NCBI RefSeq assembly: GCF_002776695.1
Contig: NZ_LFJC01000003.1
Span: 6,287,225-6,351,224, forward strand
From: Bradyrhizobium nitroreducens
GTDB lineage: Bacteria; Pseudomonadota; Alphaproteobacteria; Rhizobiales; Xanthobacteraceae
Length of the DNA stretch: 64,000 nt
Direction: 5' to 3'
In this document: positions 43,593-52,235 of the stretch, one piece after another
Layout of the letters: every line of letters begins with the position of its first letter
Numbering within the stretch: position 1 is the first letter of the stretch
The notes under the pieces: generated by a model
Told to the model about the DNA's origin: nothing
Database searches by the model: none
What the model saw: only the letters and a program-made list of their open reading frames with translations
Program-made: the position numbers and the translations under genes

Positions 43593-45460
43593 ACAAGCGC
43601 TCGATCGCGACCGTCTCTCTCTCAGGTACACTCGACGAAAAGCTCCGCGCCATCGCCGCCGCGGGCTTCGACGAGGTCGAGATTTTCGAGAACGATCTGC
43701 TGTCGTTCGGCGCGGGTCCGCGCGACATCGCAAAGCTCTGCGGCGACCTCAACCTGAAGATCTCGGCGTTCCAGCCGTTCCGCGATTTCGAGGGCATGCC
43801 GGAGCCGCAGCGCGCGCGCAATTTTGCCCGCGCGGAGCGGAAGTTCGATCTGATGCAGGAGCTCGGCACCGATCTCTTGCTGATCTGCTCCAACGTCTCG
43901 CCCGCCTCGCTTGGCGGCATCGACCGCGCCGCGGAGGATTTTCGCGAGCTGGGCGAACGCGCAGCCAAGCGCTGCTTACGCGTCGGCTACGAGGCGCTGG
44001 CCTGGGGCCGCCATGTCAACGACTATCGCGACGCCTGGGAGATCGTGCGGCGCGCCGATCATGCCGCGATCGGAATCATCCTCGACAGCTTTCACGCGCT
44101 GGCGCCCGGCTTTCCGGTGCGCGCGATGGCCTCGATCCCCGGCGACAAGATCTTCCTGGTGCAGCTTGCCGACGCGCCGAAGCTCGAGCTCGACATCCTG
44201 TCCTGGAGCCGGCACTTCCGCTCCTTCCCCGGCCAGGGCGATCTGCCGGTCGGCGAGTTCATGGCGGCGGTCGCTGCGACCGGCTATGCCGGGCCGCTGT
44301 CGCTGGAGATCTTCAACGACCAGTTCCGCGCCGGCTCGGCCGCGCAGACCGCGCTCGACGGCCTGCGCTCGCTGATCCTGCTGGAGGACCAGCTCGCGCC
44401 GGACTGGCCGAAATTTGCCGCCGAGCCGCTGGCACCGAAGGCGAAGAGTCGCGGCACCGGCTTCGTCGAGTTCGCCGTCAACGAGACCAAAGCGGGCGAC
44501 CTCGGCCGCCTGTTCTCGCAACTCGGCTTCCGCAAGACCGGCGCGCATCGCAGCAAGGCGGTGGAGCGCTGGTCGCAGGGCAAGGTCGAGCTCGTCATCA
44601 ACAGCGAGACCGACGGCTTTGCCCATTCGCACTATGTCACGCACGGCCCCGGCGTCTGCGCCATCGCGCTCGACGTCGACAATGCCGGCCTCGCCATGCA
44701 GCGCGCCGAGACGCTGAAGGCGCGCACCTTCTATCAGCCGGTCGGCCCGGGGGAATTGGAGATTCCCGCGATCCACGGCGTCGGCGGCAGTCTGCTCTAT
44801 TTCCTCGATCAGGCCGGCAAGAACTGGGACACCGATTTCGAGCCTGTCCCTGGCGATGCGAGCGCGGACGCCCTGCTCGCCGTCGACCACATCGCGCAGT
44901 CGATGCCCTATGACGAGATGCTGTCCTGGCTGCTTTTCTACACCGGCATCCTCGACCTCAAGCGCCTGCCCCAGATGGAGATCGCCGATCCCAGAGGTCT
45001 CGTGCAGAGCCAGGCCATCGTCAATGCCGACCAGAGCCTGCGCTTCGTGCTCAACGGCTCCTCCGCCAACCGCACGCTGCCGGCGCGCTTCATCTCGGAG
45101 TTTTTCGGCTCGGGCGTGCAGCACGTCGCGTTCTCGTGCCGGGACATCTTCGCGACGGTCGCGGCGATGCGCAAGCGCGGTGCGGATTTCCTCGACATCC
45201 CCGCCAATTATTACGACGACATCGAAGCCAAATACGACCTCGCGCCCGAGCTGATGGCGCAGCTGCGCGCCAACCACATCCTCTACGACCGCGAGGGCGA
45301 TGGCGAGTTCTTCCAGGTCTACACCCACATCTTCGACGAGCGCTTCTTCTTCGAGATCGTCGAGCGCAGGAATTATCAGGGGTTCGGTGCGGCGAACGCC
45401 GGCATCAGGCTCGCAGCGCAGTCCCGCGAGGTGCGGCCTGCGAGCATGCCGCGGGTGTAG
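43589..45460 (+). CDS. quiC1: 3-Dehydroshikimate dehydratase fused to an HPPD-like domain (QuiC1 type)
   Basis: A 623-residue two-domain protein. Residues 1-275 form a sugar-phosphate-isomerase-like TIM barrel whose metal residues appear as Glu135 (GYEALAW), Asp166 (ILDSFH), Gln192 and Glu240 (SLEIFND). Residues about 290-600 resemble 4-hydroxyphenylpyruvate dioxygenase, with the iron-triad positions His434, His512 and Glu589 apparently conserved. Such bifunctional-looking enzymes convert 3-dehydroshikimate to protocatechuate in quinate/shikimate catabolism; the HPPD-like part has no proven reaction. It is the last gene of the operon. Confidence 0.88.
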   Translation: MNKRSIATVSLSGTLDEKLRAIAAAGFDEVEIFENDLLSFGAGPRDIAKLCGDLNLKISAFQPFRDFEGMPEPQRARNFARAERKFDLMQELGTDLLLICSNVSPASLGGIDRAAEDFRELGERAAKRCLRVGYEALAWGRHVNDYRDAWEIVRRADHAAIGIILDSFHALAPGFPVRAMASIPGDKIFLVQLADAPKLELDILSWSRHFRSFPGQGDLPVGEFMAAVAATGYAGPLSLEIFNDQFRAGSAAQTALDGLRSLILLEDQLAPDWPKFAAEPLAPKAKSRGTGFVEFAVNETKAGDLGRLFSQLGFRKTGAHRSKAVERWSQGKVELVINSETDGFAHSHYVTHGPGVCAIALDVDNAGLAMQRAETLKARTFYQPVGPGELEIPAIHGVGGSLLYFLDQAGKNWDTDFEPVPGDASADALLAVDHIAQSMPYDEMLSWLLFYTGILDLKRLPQMEIADPRGLVQSQAIVNADQSLRFVLNGSSANRTLPARFISEFFGSGVQHVAFSCRDIFATVAAMRKRGADFLDIPANYYDDIEAKYDLAPELMAQLRANHILYDREGDGEFFQVYTHIFDERFFFEIVERRNYQGFGAANAGIRLAAQSREVRPASMPRV

Positions 45461-45469
45461 CCGCTGCTT

Positions 45470-45620
45470 CCCCTCTCCCCTTGTGGGAGAGGGTGGCTCG
45501 CCGCGATAGCGGCGAGACGGGTGAGGGGTATTTCTCCGCGAACACGATAGAAGTTGCTTCGCGGAAAGATACCCCTCATCCGGCGCTTCGCGCCACCTTC
45601 TCCCACAAGGGGAGAAGGGG
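45470..45620. repeat. Palindromic repeat, family E (copy 5)
   Basis: CCCCTCTCCCCTTGTGGGAG is answered by CTCCCACAAGGGGAGAAGGG, with inverted GGGTGAGGGGTATTTCTCCGC / AGATACCCCTCATCC blocks inside (given here as fragments). It separates the convergent dehydratase and binding-protein genes and would make a strong bidirectional terminator. Confidence 0.75.
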
Positions 45621-45635
45621 CAACGTCGCTTGCGG

Positions 45636-46808
45636 CTACTTCATCGGGCACTTGTCGTGGAAGCGATCCTGGTCGTTCTCCACGATGGTCGCGACCGTCT
45701 TCAGCGAGAGCTGCCCTTCGCCGTCCTTGACCACGTCCTGGAGATAGAAGCTCTGCACCGGGATGTGGTTCTTGCCGTATTTGAACGCACCGCGCAGCGA
45801 CTTGAAGTTGGCCTTCTCCATCTCGGCCTTCATCGCGTCCTTCTTGCTGGTGTCGCCCTTCACCGCGACCACCGCGCTGTTGATGAGCTGGGCCGCGTCA
45901 TAGGATTGCGCGCCGTAATAGGTCGGACGCAGCCCAGGATATTTCTTGCGGTAGTCGGCGACGAAGCGCTTGTTCTGCTCGTTGGGGAGGTCGTTGACCC
46001 ATTCCTGCGCGCCAGGCACGCCGAGTGCGTTGTCCTTCTGCAGCGGCAGCGACAGCTCGTCGACGGTGAACGCCGTGTAGAGCGGCATGGTGCTCTTGAG
46101 GCCCGCCTGCGCATATTGATTGAGGAACTGCACGCCGGCCGCGCCCGGATAGAACACGAAGATCGACTCCGCGCCCGAGGCGCGCGCCTTGGAGAGCTCG
46201 GCGGAGAAGTCGAGCTGGCTCGGCCACACCGTGTATTCCTCGCCCTTGACCTCGCCCTTGAAGGTGCTCTTCACACCCGCGAGCATGTCCTTGCCGGCCG
46301 CGTAGTTCGGGCCGATCAGGAACACGCTCTTGACGCCCTTCTGGTTCATGTAGAGGCCCATCGCGGCGGGCGTCTGGTCGTTCTGCCAGGAGGTCGAGAA
46401 CACGTAAGGGCTGCACAGCTCGCCGGCGAGCTGCGACGGGCCGGCATTGGCCGAGATCAGGAAGGTCTGCGAATCCACGGCCGTCTTCAGCGAGGCCAGC
46501 AGCACGTTCGACCAGATGTAGCCGACGATGAAATCGACCTTGTCGGACTGCACCAGCTTCTCGGTCTTCTGCTTGCCGACGTCAGGCTTCTGGCCGTCGT
46601 CCTCGTAGATCACCTCGACCGGCTTGCCGTCCATCTTGCGGCCCATGTGGTCCAGCGCGAGCTCGAACGAGTTGCGCATGTCGTTGCCGATCACGGCGGT
46701 CGGGCCGCTGAAGGTCGAAACGAAACCGATCTTGATGGTGTCGCCGGCGAAAGCCGGGCTCGCCAGCACCAGCGCCGCTGCGCCCGCCAGCCAGAATGCC
46801 GTTTTCAT
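45636..46808 (-). CDS. Orphan liv-type ABC transporter substrate-binding protein
   Basis: A 390-residue periplasmic binding protein. The signal peptide (1-22) ends PAFA before GDTIKIGFVSTFSGPTAVIG. The pocket motif FLISANAGPSQLAGELCSPY and ARASGAESIFVFYPG segments belong to the type I fold. The ribosome site AAGGAGG is correctly spaced for the ATG at 46808 rather than the GTG at 46814. No permease or ATPase genes are attached. It might serve the binding-protein-less liv unit at 29757-33084, or another system. Confidence 0.85.
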   Translation of the reverse strand: MKTAFWLAGAAALVLASPAFAGDTIKIGFVSTFSGPTAVIGNDMRNSFELALDHMGRKMDGKPVEVIYEDDGQKPDVGKQKTEKLVQSDKVDFIVGYIWSNVLLASLKTAVDSQTFLISANAGPSQLAGELCSPYVFSTSWQNDQTPAAMGLYMNQKGVKSVFLIGPNYAAGKDMLAGVKSTFKGEVKGEEYTVWPSQLDFSAELSKARASGAESIFVFYPGAAGVQFLNQYAQAGLKSTMPLYTAFTVDELSLPLQKDNALGVPGAQEWVNDLPNEQNKRFVADYRKKYPGLRPTYYGAQSYDAAQLINSAVVAVKGDTSKKDAMKAEMEKANFKSLRGAFKYGKNHIPVQSFYLQDVVKDGEGQLSLKTVATIVENDQDRFHDKCPMK

Positions 46809-47116
46809 AATCACTCCCCTCCTTATGATTGAGCCCGCAAGCGGGGTGATCGCCGCCCCGGGCCTTCTCTATTGAACGCAAAATCTGTCGAGCCGCCAAT
46901 GGCTCAGCGCCTGCCCCTGCACCATATTTCGCCCCGATCGGAGATGGCAAGAAATATAATGCTACTCCTTCGGCCAAGGCCCGATCAGGCCTGCGGCGCT
47001 TTCTCGCGCCGGATCGATGCGCCCCGCCTATGTCGCGATTGATGGCCTCTATTGGACCGCGACGCCCGATCCGCACTTAAATGAGGAAGAGCAGCAGCGA
47101 GATTCGAGGGCGTATC
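46809..47116. other. 308-base divergent promoter region
   Basis: The gap between the orphan binding protein (minus) and NDH-2 (plus). There is no gene. The strong AAGGAGG site of the binding protein lies at its left edge, and an AT-richer stretch around 46949-46967 (GCAAGAAATATAATGCTAC) could be part of a promoter. No clear operator dyad was seen. Confidence 0.4.
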
Positions 47117-48379
47117 ATGGCCGCACATCCCCATCGCGTCGTCATCGTCGGCGCCGGCTTCGGCGGGCTGGAGACGACTTACCGGCTTGCCGGCGCCCCG
47201 GTCGAGATCACGTTGATCGACCGCCGCAACCATCATCTGTTCCAGCCGCTGCTCTACCAGGTCGCGACCGCCTCGCTCGCCACCAGCGAGATCGCCTGGC
47301 CGATCCGCCATCTCATGCGCGACCGCCGTGAGGTGACGACGCTGTTTGCGACCGTGAGCGGCGTCGATGCCGACAGGCGCTGCGTGCAGATCGACGACGG
47401 CAGCGAGGTGCCCTACGACACGCTGGTGCTGGCGACCGGCGCGCGCCACGCCTATTTCGGCCACGACGAATGGGAGCAATGGGCGCCCGGCCTGAAGACG
47501 CTGGAGGACGCGACCACGCTGCGCCGGCACATCCTCGTGGCATTCGAGCGCGCCGAGCGCGAGACCGATCCGGCGAAGCGCGCGGCGCGGCTGACCTTCG
47601 TCATCGTCGGCGCCGGCCCGACCGGCGTCGAGCTCGCCGGCACCATCGCCGAGATGGCGCATCACACCTTGCCCGCCGACTTCCGCAACATCGACACCCA
47701 CAAAGCGCGCGTCGTGCTGATCGAGGCGGGACCGCGCGTGCTGGCCGGCTTTCCCGACGATCTCTCCGCCTACGCGCAGGCCTCGCTGGAAAAGATCGGC
47801 GTGGAGGTCGTGCTGGGACAGGCCGTCACCGAGATCAATCGCGAGGGCGTGGTGTTCGGCGGCAAGCTGCTCGAAGCCAAGACGCGAATCTGGGCTGCCG
47901 GCGTCCGCGCCTCACCTGCCGCCGAATGGCTGGGTGCTCCCGCCGACCGCGCCGGACGCGTGCAGGTGGAGGCCGACCTCACCATCCCAGGCCATCCCGA
48001 GATCTTTGCGATCGGCGACACCACCAGCATCAACGCCTGGAACGGCAAGCCGGTGCCCGGCATCGCGCCGGCAGCCAAGCAGCAGGGCCGCCATGTCGCC
48101 GAGACCATCAAGGCCCGCCTGCGCGGAGCCGCGACCGGCCCGTTCCGCTACAAGCACGCCGGCAGCCTCGCCCAGATCGGCAAGCGCCTGGCGGTGATCG
48201 ACTTCGGCAAGGTCAAGCTGCGCGGCACCATCGCATGGTGGATCTGGGGCATCGCCCACATCTACTTCCTGATCGGCCTGCGCCATCGCCTCAGCGTCGC
48301 CTTGAGCTGGCTCTGGATCTACGCCCGAGACCAGCGCGCGGCGCGGCTGATCACGCAAGGGAGTAGCAAGGTGGTGTAG
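47117..48379 (+). CDS. ndh: Type II NADH dehydrogenase (NDH-2)
   Basis: A 420-residue single-subunit NADH:quinone oxidoreductase. The FAD-binding Rossmann motif VVIVGAGFGGLE (about 8-19), the quinone-site text LLYQVATASLATSEIAWPIR, the second NADH-binding motif FVIVGAGPTGVELAG and the FAIGDTT motif are all present. The C-terminal hydrophobic helix (WWIWGIAHIYFLIGL) anchors it to the membrane. It reoxidises NADH without proton pumping. The start at 47117 (MAAHPHRVV) has GAGGG before it; the earlier ATG at 47081 adds no family sequence. Confidence 0.9.
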   Translation: MAAHPHRVVIVGAGFGGLETTYRLAGAPVEITLIDRRNHHLFQPLLYQVATASLATSEIAWPIRHLMRDRREVTTLFATVSGVDADRRCVQIDDGSEVPYDTLVLATGARHAYFGHDEWEQWAPGLKTLEDATTLRRHILVAFERAERETDPAKRAARLTFVIVGAGPTGVELAGTIAEMAHHTLPADFRNIDTHKARVVLIEAGPRVLAGFPDDLSAYAQASLEKIGVEVVLGQAVTEINREGVVFGGKLLEAKTRIWAAGVRASPAAEWLGAPADRAGRVQVEADLTIPGHPEIFAIGDTTSINAWNGKPVPGIAPAAKQQGRHVAETIKARLRGAATGPFRYKHAGSLAQIGKRLAVIDFGKVKLRGTIAWWIWGIAHIYFLIGLRHRLSVALSWLWIYARDQRAARLITQGSSKVV

Positions 48380-48404
48380 TGGCCAGCGCTGCGCGCGTTC
48401 CTCC

Positions 48405-48564
48405 TACCCTCCCCTGGAGGGGGAGGGTCGCTGCGCATGCAGCGAAGCGAAATGCGCAGCGGGGTGGGGTGACGGTCTCTCCGCCGCGGCGGTGCCCGTG
48501 CTGAGAGATCACCCCACCCCGCTCGCGCTTCGCGCGATCGACCCTCCCCCTCCAGGGGAGGGTA
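48405..48564. repeat. Large GC-rich palindromic repeat, family E (copy 2)
   Basis: Nearly the same as the element at 19774: TACCCTCCCCTGGAGGGGGA at the left and CCTCCAGGGGAGGGTA at the right, with GGGGTGGGGTGACGGTCTCT and its inverse in the centre. It separates the convergent NDH-2 and binding-protein genes. Confidence 0.75.
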
Positions 48565-48589
48565 AGAGGAGACCGCGCTCTCTCTCTAG

Positions 48590-49801
48590 CTACTTCACCA
48601 ATTCACACCCGCCCTCCGCCAGCGGGCGGAAGGCCTGATCCGCGGGAATCGTCGAGACCAGCTTGTAGTAGTCGTAAGGGTATTTCGACTCCTCCGGCTT
48701 CTTCACCTCGAACAAGTACATGGGGTGCACGACGCGGCCGTCCTGGCGGATGGTGGTGTCGCCGAACAGCTTGTCCTTGCCCTTGAACTTCTTCATCTCG
48801 GGCACGGCGTCCCTGGCATTGTCGCTGCCGGTGGCCGCGACGGCGTTGAGGTAGGCGAGCGTCGAGGCATAGACGCCGGCCTGGTTGCCGCTCGGCATCT
48901 TGCCGTTCATGCCGGGCCGCGCGGCGAAGCGCTTGGCAAAGGCGCGGGTATCGTCGTTCATGTCCCAGTAGAAGGCTTCCATCAACTGGAGACCCTGCGC
49001 GACCTTGATGCCCATGCCGTGGACGTCGTTGATGAAGAGCAGGAAGGCGACGAGCTTCTGGCCGCTCTGCTGGATGCCGAACTCGGCGGCCTGCTTCACC
49101 GCGTTGATGGTGTCACCGCCGGCATTGGCAAGCCCGATCACCTGCGCCTTCGAGCCTTGCGCCTGCAACAGGAAGGAGGCGAAGTCGGAGGTGCCGAGCG
49201 GATGCTTGGAGGAGCCGAGCACCTTGCCGCCGTGTCCTTCGATGTATTTCTGCGCCTCTGCCTCGATGCCCTTGCCGAGCGCATAATCGACCGTGAGGAA
49301 GTACCAGTCCTTGCCGCCGCGCGACATCATGGCCGCCGCCGTGGTGTTGCCGGTCGCCCAGGTGTCGTTGACCCACTGGATGGTGTTGGGCGAGCAGGCC
49401 TTGCCGGTGAGGTCCGAGCTTGCGGTCGACGAGGCCAGGAACGTCATGCGGCTGTCGCGCAGCAGCGTGTTGATGGAGAGGCCGACGGCCGAGTTCGGCA
49501 CGTCGACGATGGCATCGACGCCTTCGACGTCGAGCCATTTGCGCGCGATGGCGTTGCCGACATCGGCCTTGTTCTGGTGGTCGGCGTAGACGATCTCGAC
49601 CTTGATGCCCTTGCCGCCGCCGTTGAAATCCTCCGCCGCCATGCGCGCGGCTTCCACCGAGCCCATGCCGTTGGTGTCCTGGAAGATGCCGGAGATGTCG
49701 TTGAGCACGCCGATGCGCACGACATTGTCCGATATCTCCGCGCTCGCCGCGCCGGTGATCAGGCTCGCGGCCAGCGCAAGCGTCCACTTCAAGTGCTTCA
49801 T
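48590..49801 (-). CDS. ABC transporter substrate-binding protein of the CYP199A operon
   Basis: A 403-residue liv-type binding protein. The signal peptide ends ASA before EISDNVVRIGVLNDISGIFQ. AVGLSINTLLRDSRMTFLAS and NTIQWVNDTWATGNTTAAAM are found in binding proteins for aromatic acids in this group (family impression, not proof). It follows the ferredoxin and P450 genes on the same strand, so it probably captures 4-methoxybenzoate or another para-substituted benzoate. Of two adjacent ATGs, 49801 has the better spacing from GGGAGGG. Confidence 0.85.
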   Translation of the reverse strand: MKHLKWTLALAASLITGAASAEISDNVVRIGVLNDISGIFQDTNGMGSVEAARMAAEDFNGGGKGIKVEIVYADHQNKADVGNAIARKWLDVEGVDAIVDVPNSAVGLSINTLLRDSRMTFLASSTASSDLTGKACSPNTIQWVNDTWATGNTTAAAMMSRGGKDWYFLTVDYALGKGIEAEAQKYIEGHGGKVLGSSKHPLGTSDFASFLLQAQGSKAQVIGLANAGGDTINAVKQAAEFGIQQSGQKLVAFLLFINDVHGMGIKVAQGLQLMEAFYWDMNDDTRAFAKRFAARPGMNGKMPSGNQAGVYASTLAYLNAVAATGSDNARDAVPEMKKFKGKDKLFGDTTIRQDGRVVHPMYLFEVKKPEESKYPYDYYKLVSTIPADQAFRPLAEGGCELVK

Positions 49802-49866
49802 CATTCCCTCCCCTGTTTGTTGGTTGCCGGTCGTCGCCGGCTCATCGAAATTCAGACGTCTTCAGA

Positions 49867-50190
49867 TCAGACCTGCCGCTCCGGCAGTCTCACGACGAGC
49901 CCATCGAGTTCGGGCGTGATATCGATCTGGCAGGACAGCCGGCTGTTCGGCCGCCGCTCGGCCGCGGTGCCGTCGAGCAGCGCGTCCTCGTCGCCGGCCA
50001 TGGCGGCCAGCCGCGCGAGCCAGCTCTCGTCGACATAAACGTGGCAGGTCGCGCACATGGCGTTGCCGCCGCACTCGGCCAAAATGCCGTCGAGGCCGTG
50101 CCGGGTCGCGGCCTGCATGACGCTCTCGCCGCCTGAGGTCTCGACGCGCTCGGACTTGCCGTCGGGATGAATGAAGGTGATGGCAGGCAT
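49867..50190 (-). CDS. [2Fe-2S] ferredoxin partner of CYP199A (palustrisredoxin type)
   Basis: A 107-residue adrenodoxin/putidaredoxin-type ferredoxin. The cluster ligands are Cys40, Cys46, Cys49 (C-x5-C-x2-C in ECGGNAMCATC) and Cys87 (RLSCQ). It passes electrons from a flavoprotein reductase to the P450 encoded 12 bases upstream. The pairing matches Rhodopseudomonas CYP199A enzymes, whose ferredoxin gene is adjacent. No ferredoxin reductase gene is present in the window. Confidence 0.92.
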   Translation of the reverse strand: MPAITFIHPDGKSERVETSGGESVMQAATRHGLDGILAECGGNAMCATCHVYVDESWLARLAAMAGDEDALLDGTAAERRPNSRLSCQIDITPELDGLVVRLPERQV

Positions 50191-50202
50191 CGAAGCTCCT
50201 CG

Positions 50203-51423
50203 TCAGGCCGGGGTGATGGTCACGGGCAGGCTGTCGAGCCCGCGCAGCGTGTTGTTGAAGCGGCGCTTCGGCTCGCCCGTGATCTCGATCTTCGCGATCC
50301 GGCGCGCCAGCGCGGTGAGCATCACCTCGCCTTCGAGGCGCGCGACGAGCTGGCCGACGCACATGTGGATGCCCGAGCCGAAGCCGACATGGCCGGAAGT
50401 CCGCCGGGTGATGTCGTAGCTGTCGGGCTGGTCCCAGCGCCGCGGATCGCGGTTGGCGGCGGCGAGGAACATCAGCACCTTCTCGCCTTCGCCGATCGTC
50501 GCGCCTGAGAGTTCGACCTCGCGCGTGGTGGTGCGGAAGAAGGTCTGCACCGGGCTTTCGAACCGCACGGCCTCCTCGAAAGCATTGCGCGCCAGCGTCA
50601 GATCATCGCGCAGGCGCTGCCACTGGTCGGGGAAGCGCGCGAGGCAATAGACCGCGGCACCGATGCCGTTGACTGTCGTGTCGAGACCGGCCGACAGCAG
50701 CGAGCGCACCAGCAGCGGCGCTTCGGTGGCCGTGATGGCGCCTTCGTCGGCCTGCGCATGAATGCAGGCCCCGAAGCCACCGGGCGCGAGATTGTCGCGC
50801 TGGCACTGTTCGGCGACATAGGCCTGGTGCGGCGCAGAGCGCGCGATCGCCTGCTGGCGTAGCTCGTTCGGCGGACCGAACGCGTTGAACACGACGCTGG
50901 CATAGGGAATGAGATGCTCGCGTCCTTCCGGCTTCAGGCCCAGCGCATCCGGAAAGATCGAGAGCGGATAGGCCTCCGCAAGATCGGTGATCGCATCGAA
51001 GCTGCGCTTCTCCAGCAGCGCGTCGACCCGCTCCTCGGCCGCCGCCGCAAAGCGGTCGCGGATCTGTTTCATCACGGTCGGCGACAGCACTTTCGACAGC
51101 ACGGCGCGGGTGCGGGTGTGCGCGGGCGGATCGGCCTCCAGGATCAGGCTCGGCGGCCGCCACGGCGTCTCCTTCTTGAAGTCGGACAGGCCGACACCGC
51201 GGCTGGAGCAGAAGGTGACGGGATCGTTCAGGACGGCATGGACCTCGGCATAGCGCGCCACGCCGTAGACGTTCCACTTGTCGAGATAGACCACCGGCCC
51301 CGCCTCCCGCAGCCGCTGATGCGCCGGATAGGGATCGGCAAAAAAGGTCATGTCGAAGGGATCGACATCGAGATGCGGAACGGACGCAGGATCCGTCGAT
51401 GCCGGAGTGCCGGATACGGTCAT
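50203..51423 (-). CDS. Cytochrome P450, CYP199A type (4-methoxybenzoate demethylase)
   Basis: A 406-residue soluble P450. The haem ligand is Cys355 in FGSGIHMCVG, the oxygen-activation helix reads LLSAGLDTTVNG, and the K helix motif is EAVRFESP. Long stretches, for example VYLDKWNVYGVARYAEV and CSSRGVGLSDFKKE, match from memory those of Rhodopseudomonas CYP199A2/A4, where the SRGVGLS region contacts the benzoate carboxylate. Those enzymes demethylate 4-methoxybenzoate to 4-hydroxybenzoate and hydroxylate other para-substituted benzoates. It leads a P450-ferredoxin-binding-protein operon, divergent from a MarR regulator. Confidence 0.93.
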   Translation of the reverse strand: MTVSGTPASTDPASVPHLDVDPFDMTFFADPYPAHQRLREAGPVVYLDKWNVYGVARYAEVHAVLNDPVTFCSSRGVGLSDFKKETPWRPPSLILEADPPAHTRTRAVLSKVLSPTVMKQIRDRFAAAAEERVDALLEKRSFDAITDLAEAYPLSIFPDALGLKPEGREHLIPYASVVFNAFGPPNELRQQAIARSAPHQAYVAEQCQRDNLAPGGFGACIHAQADEGAITATEAPLLVRSLLSAGLDTTVNGIGAAVYCLARFPDQWQRLRDDLTLARNAFEEAVRFESPVQTFFRTTTREVELSGATIGEGEKVLMFLAAANRDPRRWDQPDSYDITRRTSGHVGFGSGIHMCVGQLVARLEGEVMLTALARRIAKIEITGEPKRRFNNTLRGLDSLPVTITPA

Positions 51424-51506
51424 GGGAGACCTCCCTCATTTTGATCTTGTGAAAGGACGGCGCATGCCCTTAGGTCTTTCGGCCCGCCGCGAGTCAGAAC
51501 CCCGCC

Positions 51507-52013
51507 ATGCCGCCGTCCTTGACCAGATCCCGCCAGAAGCCTGCGCCCAATGATGCGGGGCCGACGCTCGATCTCGACCGTTACGTCCCGGCGTTCGTCA
51601 CCTTCATCGCCAACAAGCTCTCGAACAGCGCGACCGCGTTCTATCAGCGGGAGTTCGGCGTCAACGTCACGGAATGGCGGATCATGTCGCTGCTGGCGAT
51701 CGAGCCCGGCATTCCGGCTTCGCGCATCTGCCACGTCATCGGCTTCGACAAGGGGCCGGTGAGCCGGACGCTGGCGGGGCTCGAGAAGCGCGGGCTGGTC
51801 TCGATCCGCACCGATCCCAATGACGGCCGCACCCATTCGATCGCGCTGACGGCGAAGGGCCGCGCCACCCATGACAAGGTGATCGTCGCAGCGCTCGAGC
51901 GCGAGCGGCGGCTGCTGTCGTGCCTCGACAAGAACGAGCGCGAGGTGCTGATCGACCTGCTCCGCCGGCTGCACGAGAATCTCGGCGCGGTCACCGGCGG
52001 CACGGAAACCTGA
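51507..52013 (+). CDS. MarR-family regulator beside CYP199A
   Basis: A 168-residue MarR protein with the winged helix at about 50-120: VTEWRIMSLLAIEPGIPASR, then GFDKGPVSRTLAGLEKRGLV and the wing SIRTDPNDGRTHSIALTAKG. It is divergent from the P450 operon across 83 bases and presumably controls it in response to an aromatic acid. Homologues beside CYP199A genes are not known to me in detail. The ribosome site is weak, so a nearby alternative start is possible. Confidence 0.85.
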   Translation: MPPSLTRSRQKPAPNDAGPTLDLDRYVPAFVTFIANKLSNSATAFYQREFGVNVTEWRIMSLLAIEPGIPASRICHVIGFDKGPVSRTLAGLEKRGLVSIRTDPNDGRTHSIALTAKGRATHDKVIVAALERERRLLSCLDKNEREVLIDLLRRLHENLGAVTGGTET

Positions 52014-52164
52014 CGGGTCGCGCATCAGGCGCGCCCCTCCGTCACGTCCGGGCATGCGCCGGCGTTTGCCGGCGGCACCATTCGGGCCGAGCATTGTTTC
52101 CTCCAGGATCGGACGCGGCGGTTTCCCCGCCGTCATCGCCTCCCGGAACGGTTCGCACAAATTA

Positions 52165-52178
52165 GTTGCTTAAGCAAC
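52165..52178. promoter_or_regulatory. Perfect 14-bp palindrome GTTGCTTAAGCAAC without an adjacent promoterless gene
   Basis: The site lies in the 379-base gap 52014-52392, downstream of the marR gene and beyond the 3' end of the CoA ligase gene. It is flanked by AT-rich bases (AAATTA and AAAAGAATCAGAAATAT), as promoters usually are. It has the size and symmetry of a MarR-type operator, with GTTG/CAAC half-sites like those at 54324. No gene starts from it now; the rest of the gap is the repeat at 52236. Confidence 0.45.
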
Positions 52179-52235
52179 AAAAGAATCAGAAATATATTGC
52201 GGCAGGGTGGCTGGCGTGGTTGAGCGCTACGCTCT

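Noticed and set aside
46808..46814. GTG at 46814 as the start of the orphan binding protein
   Set aside because: The AAGGAGG site would be only about three bases away; the ATG at 46808 has normal spacing and gives a clean signal peptide.
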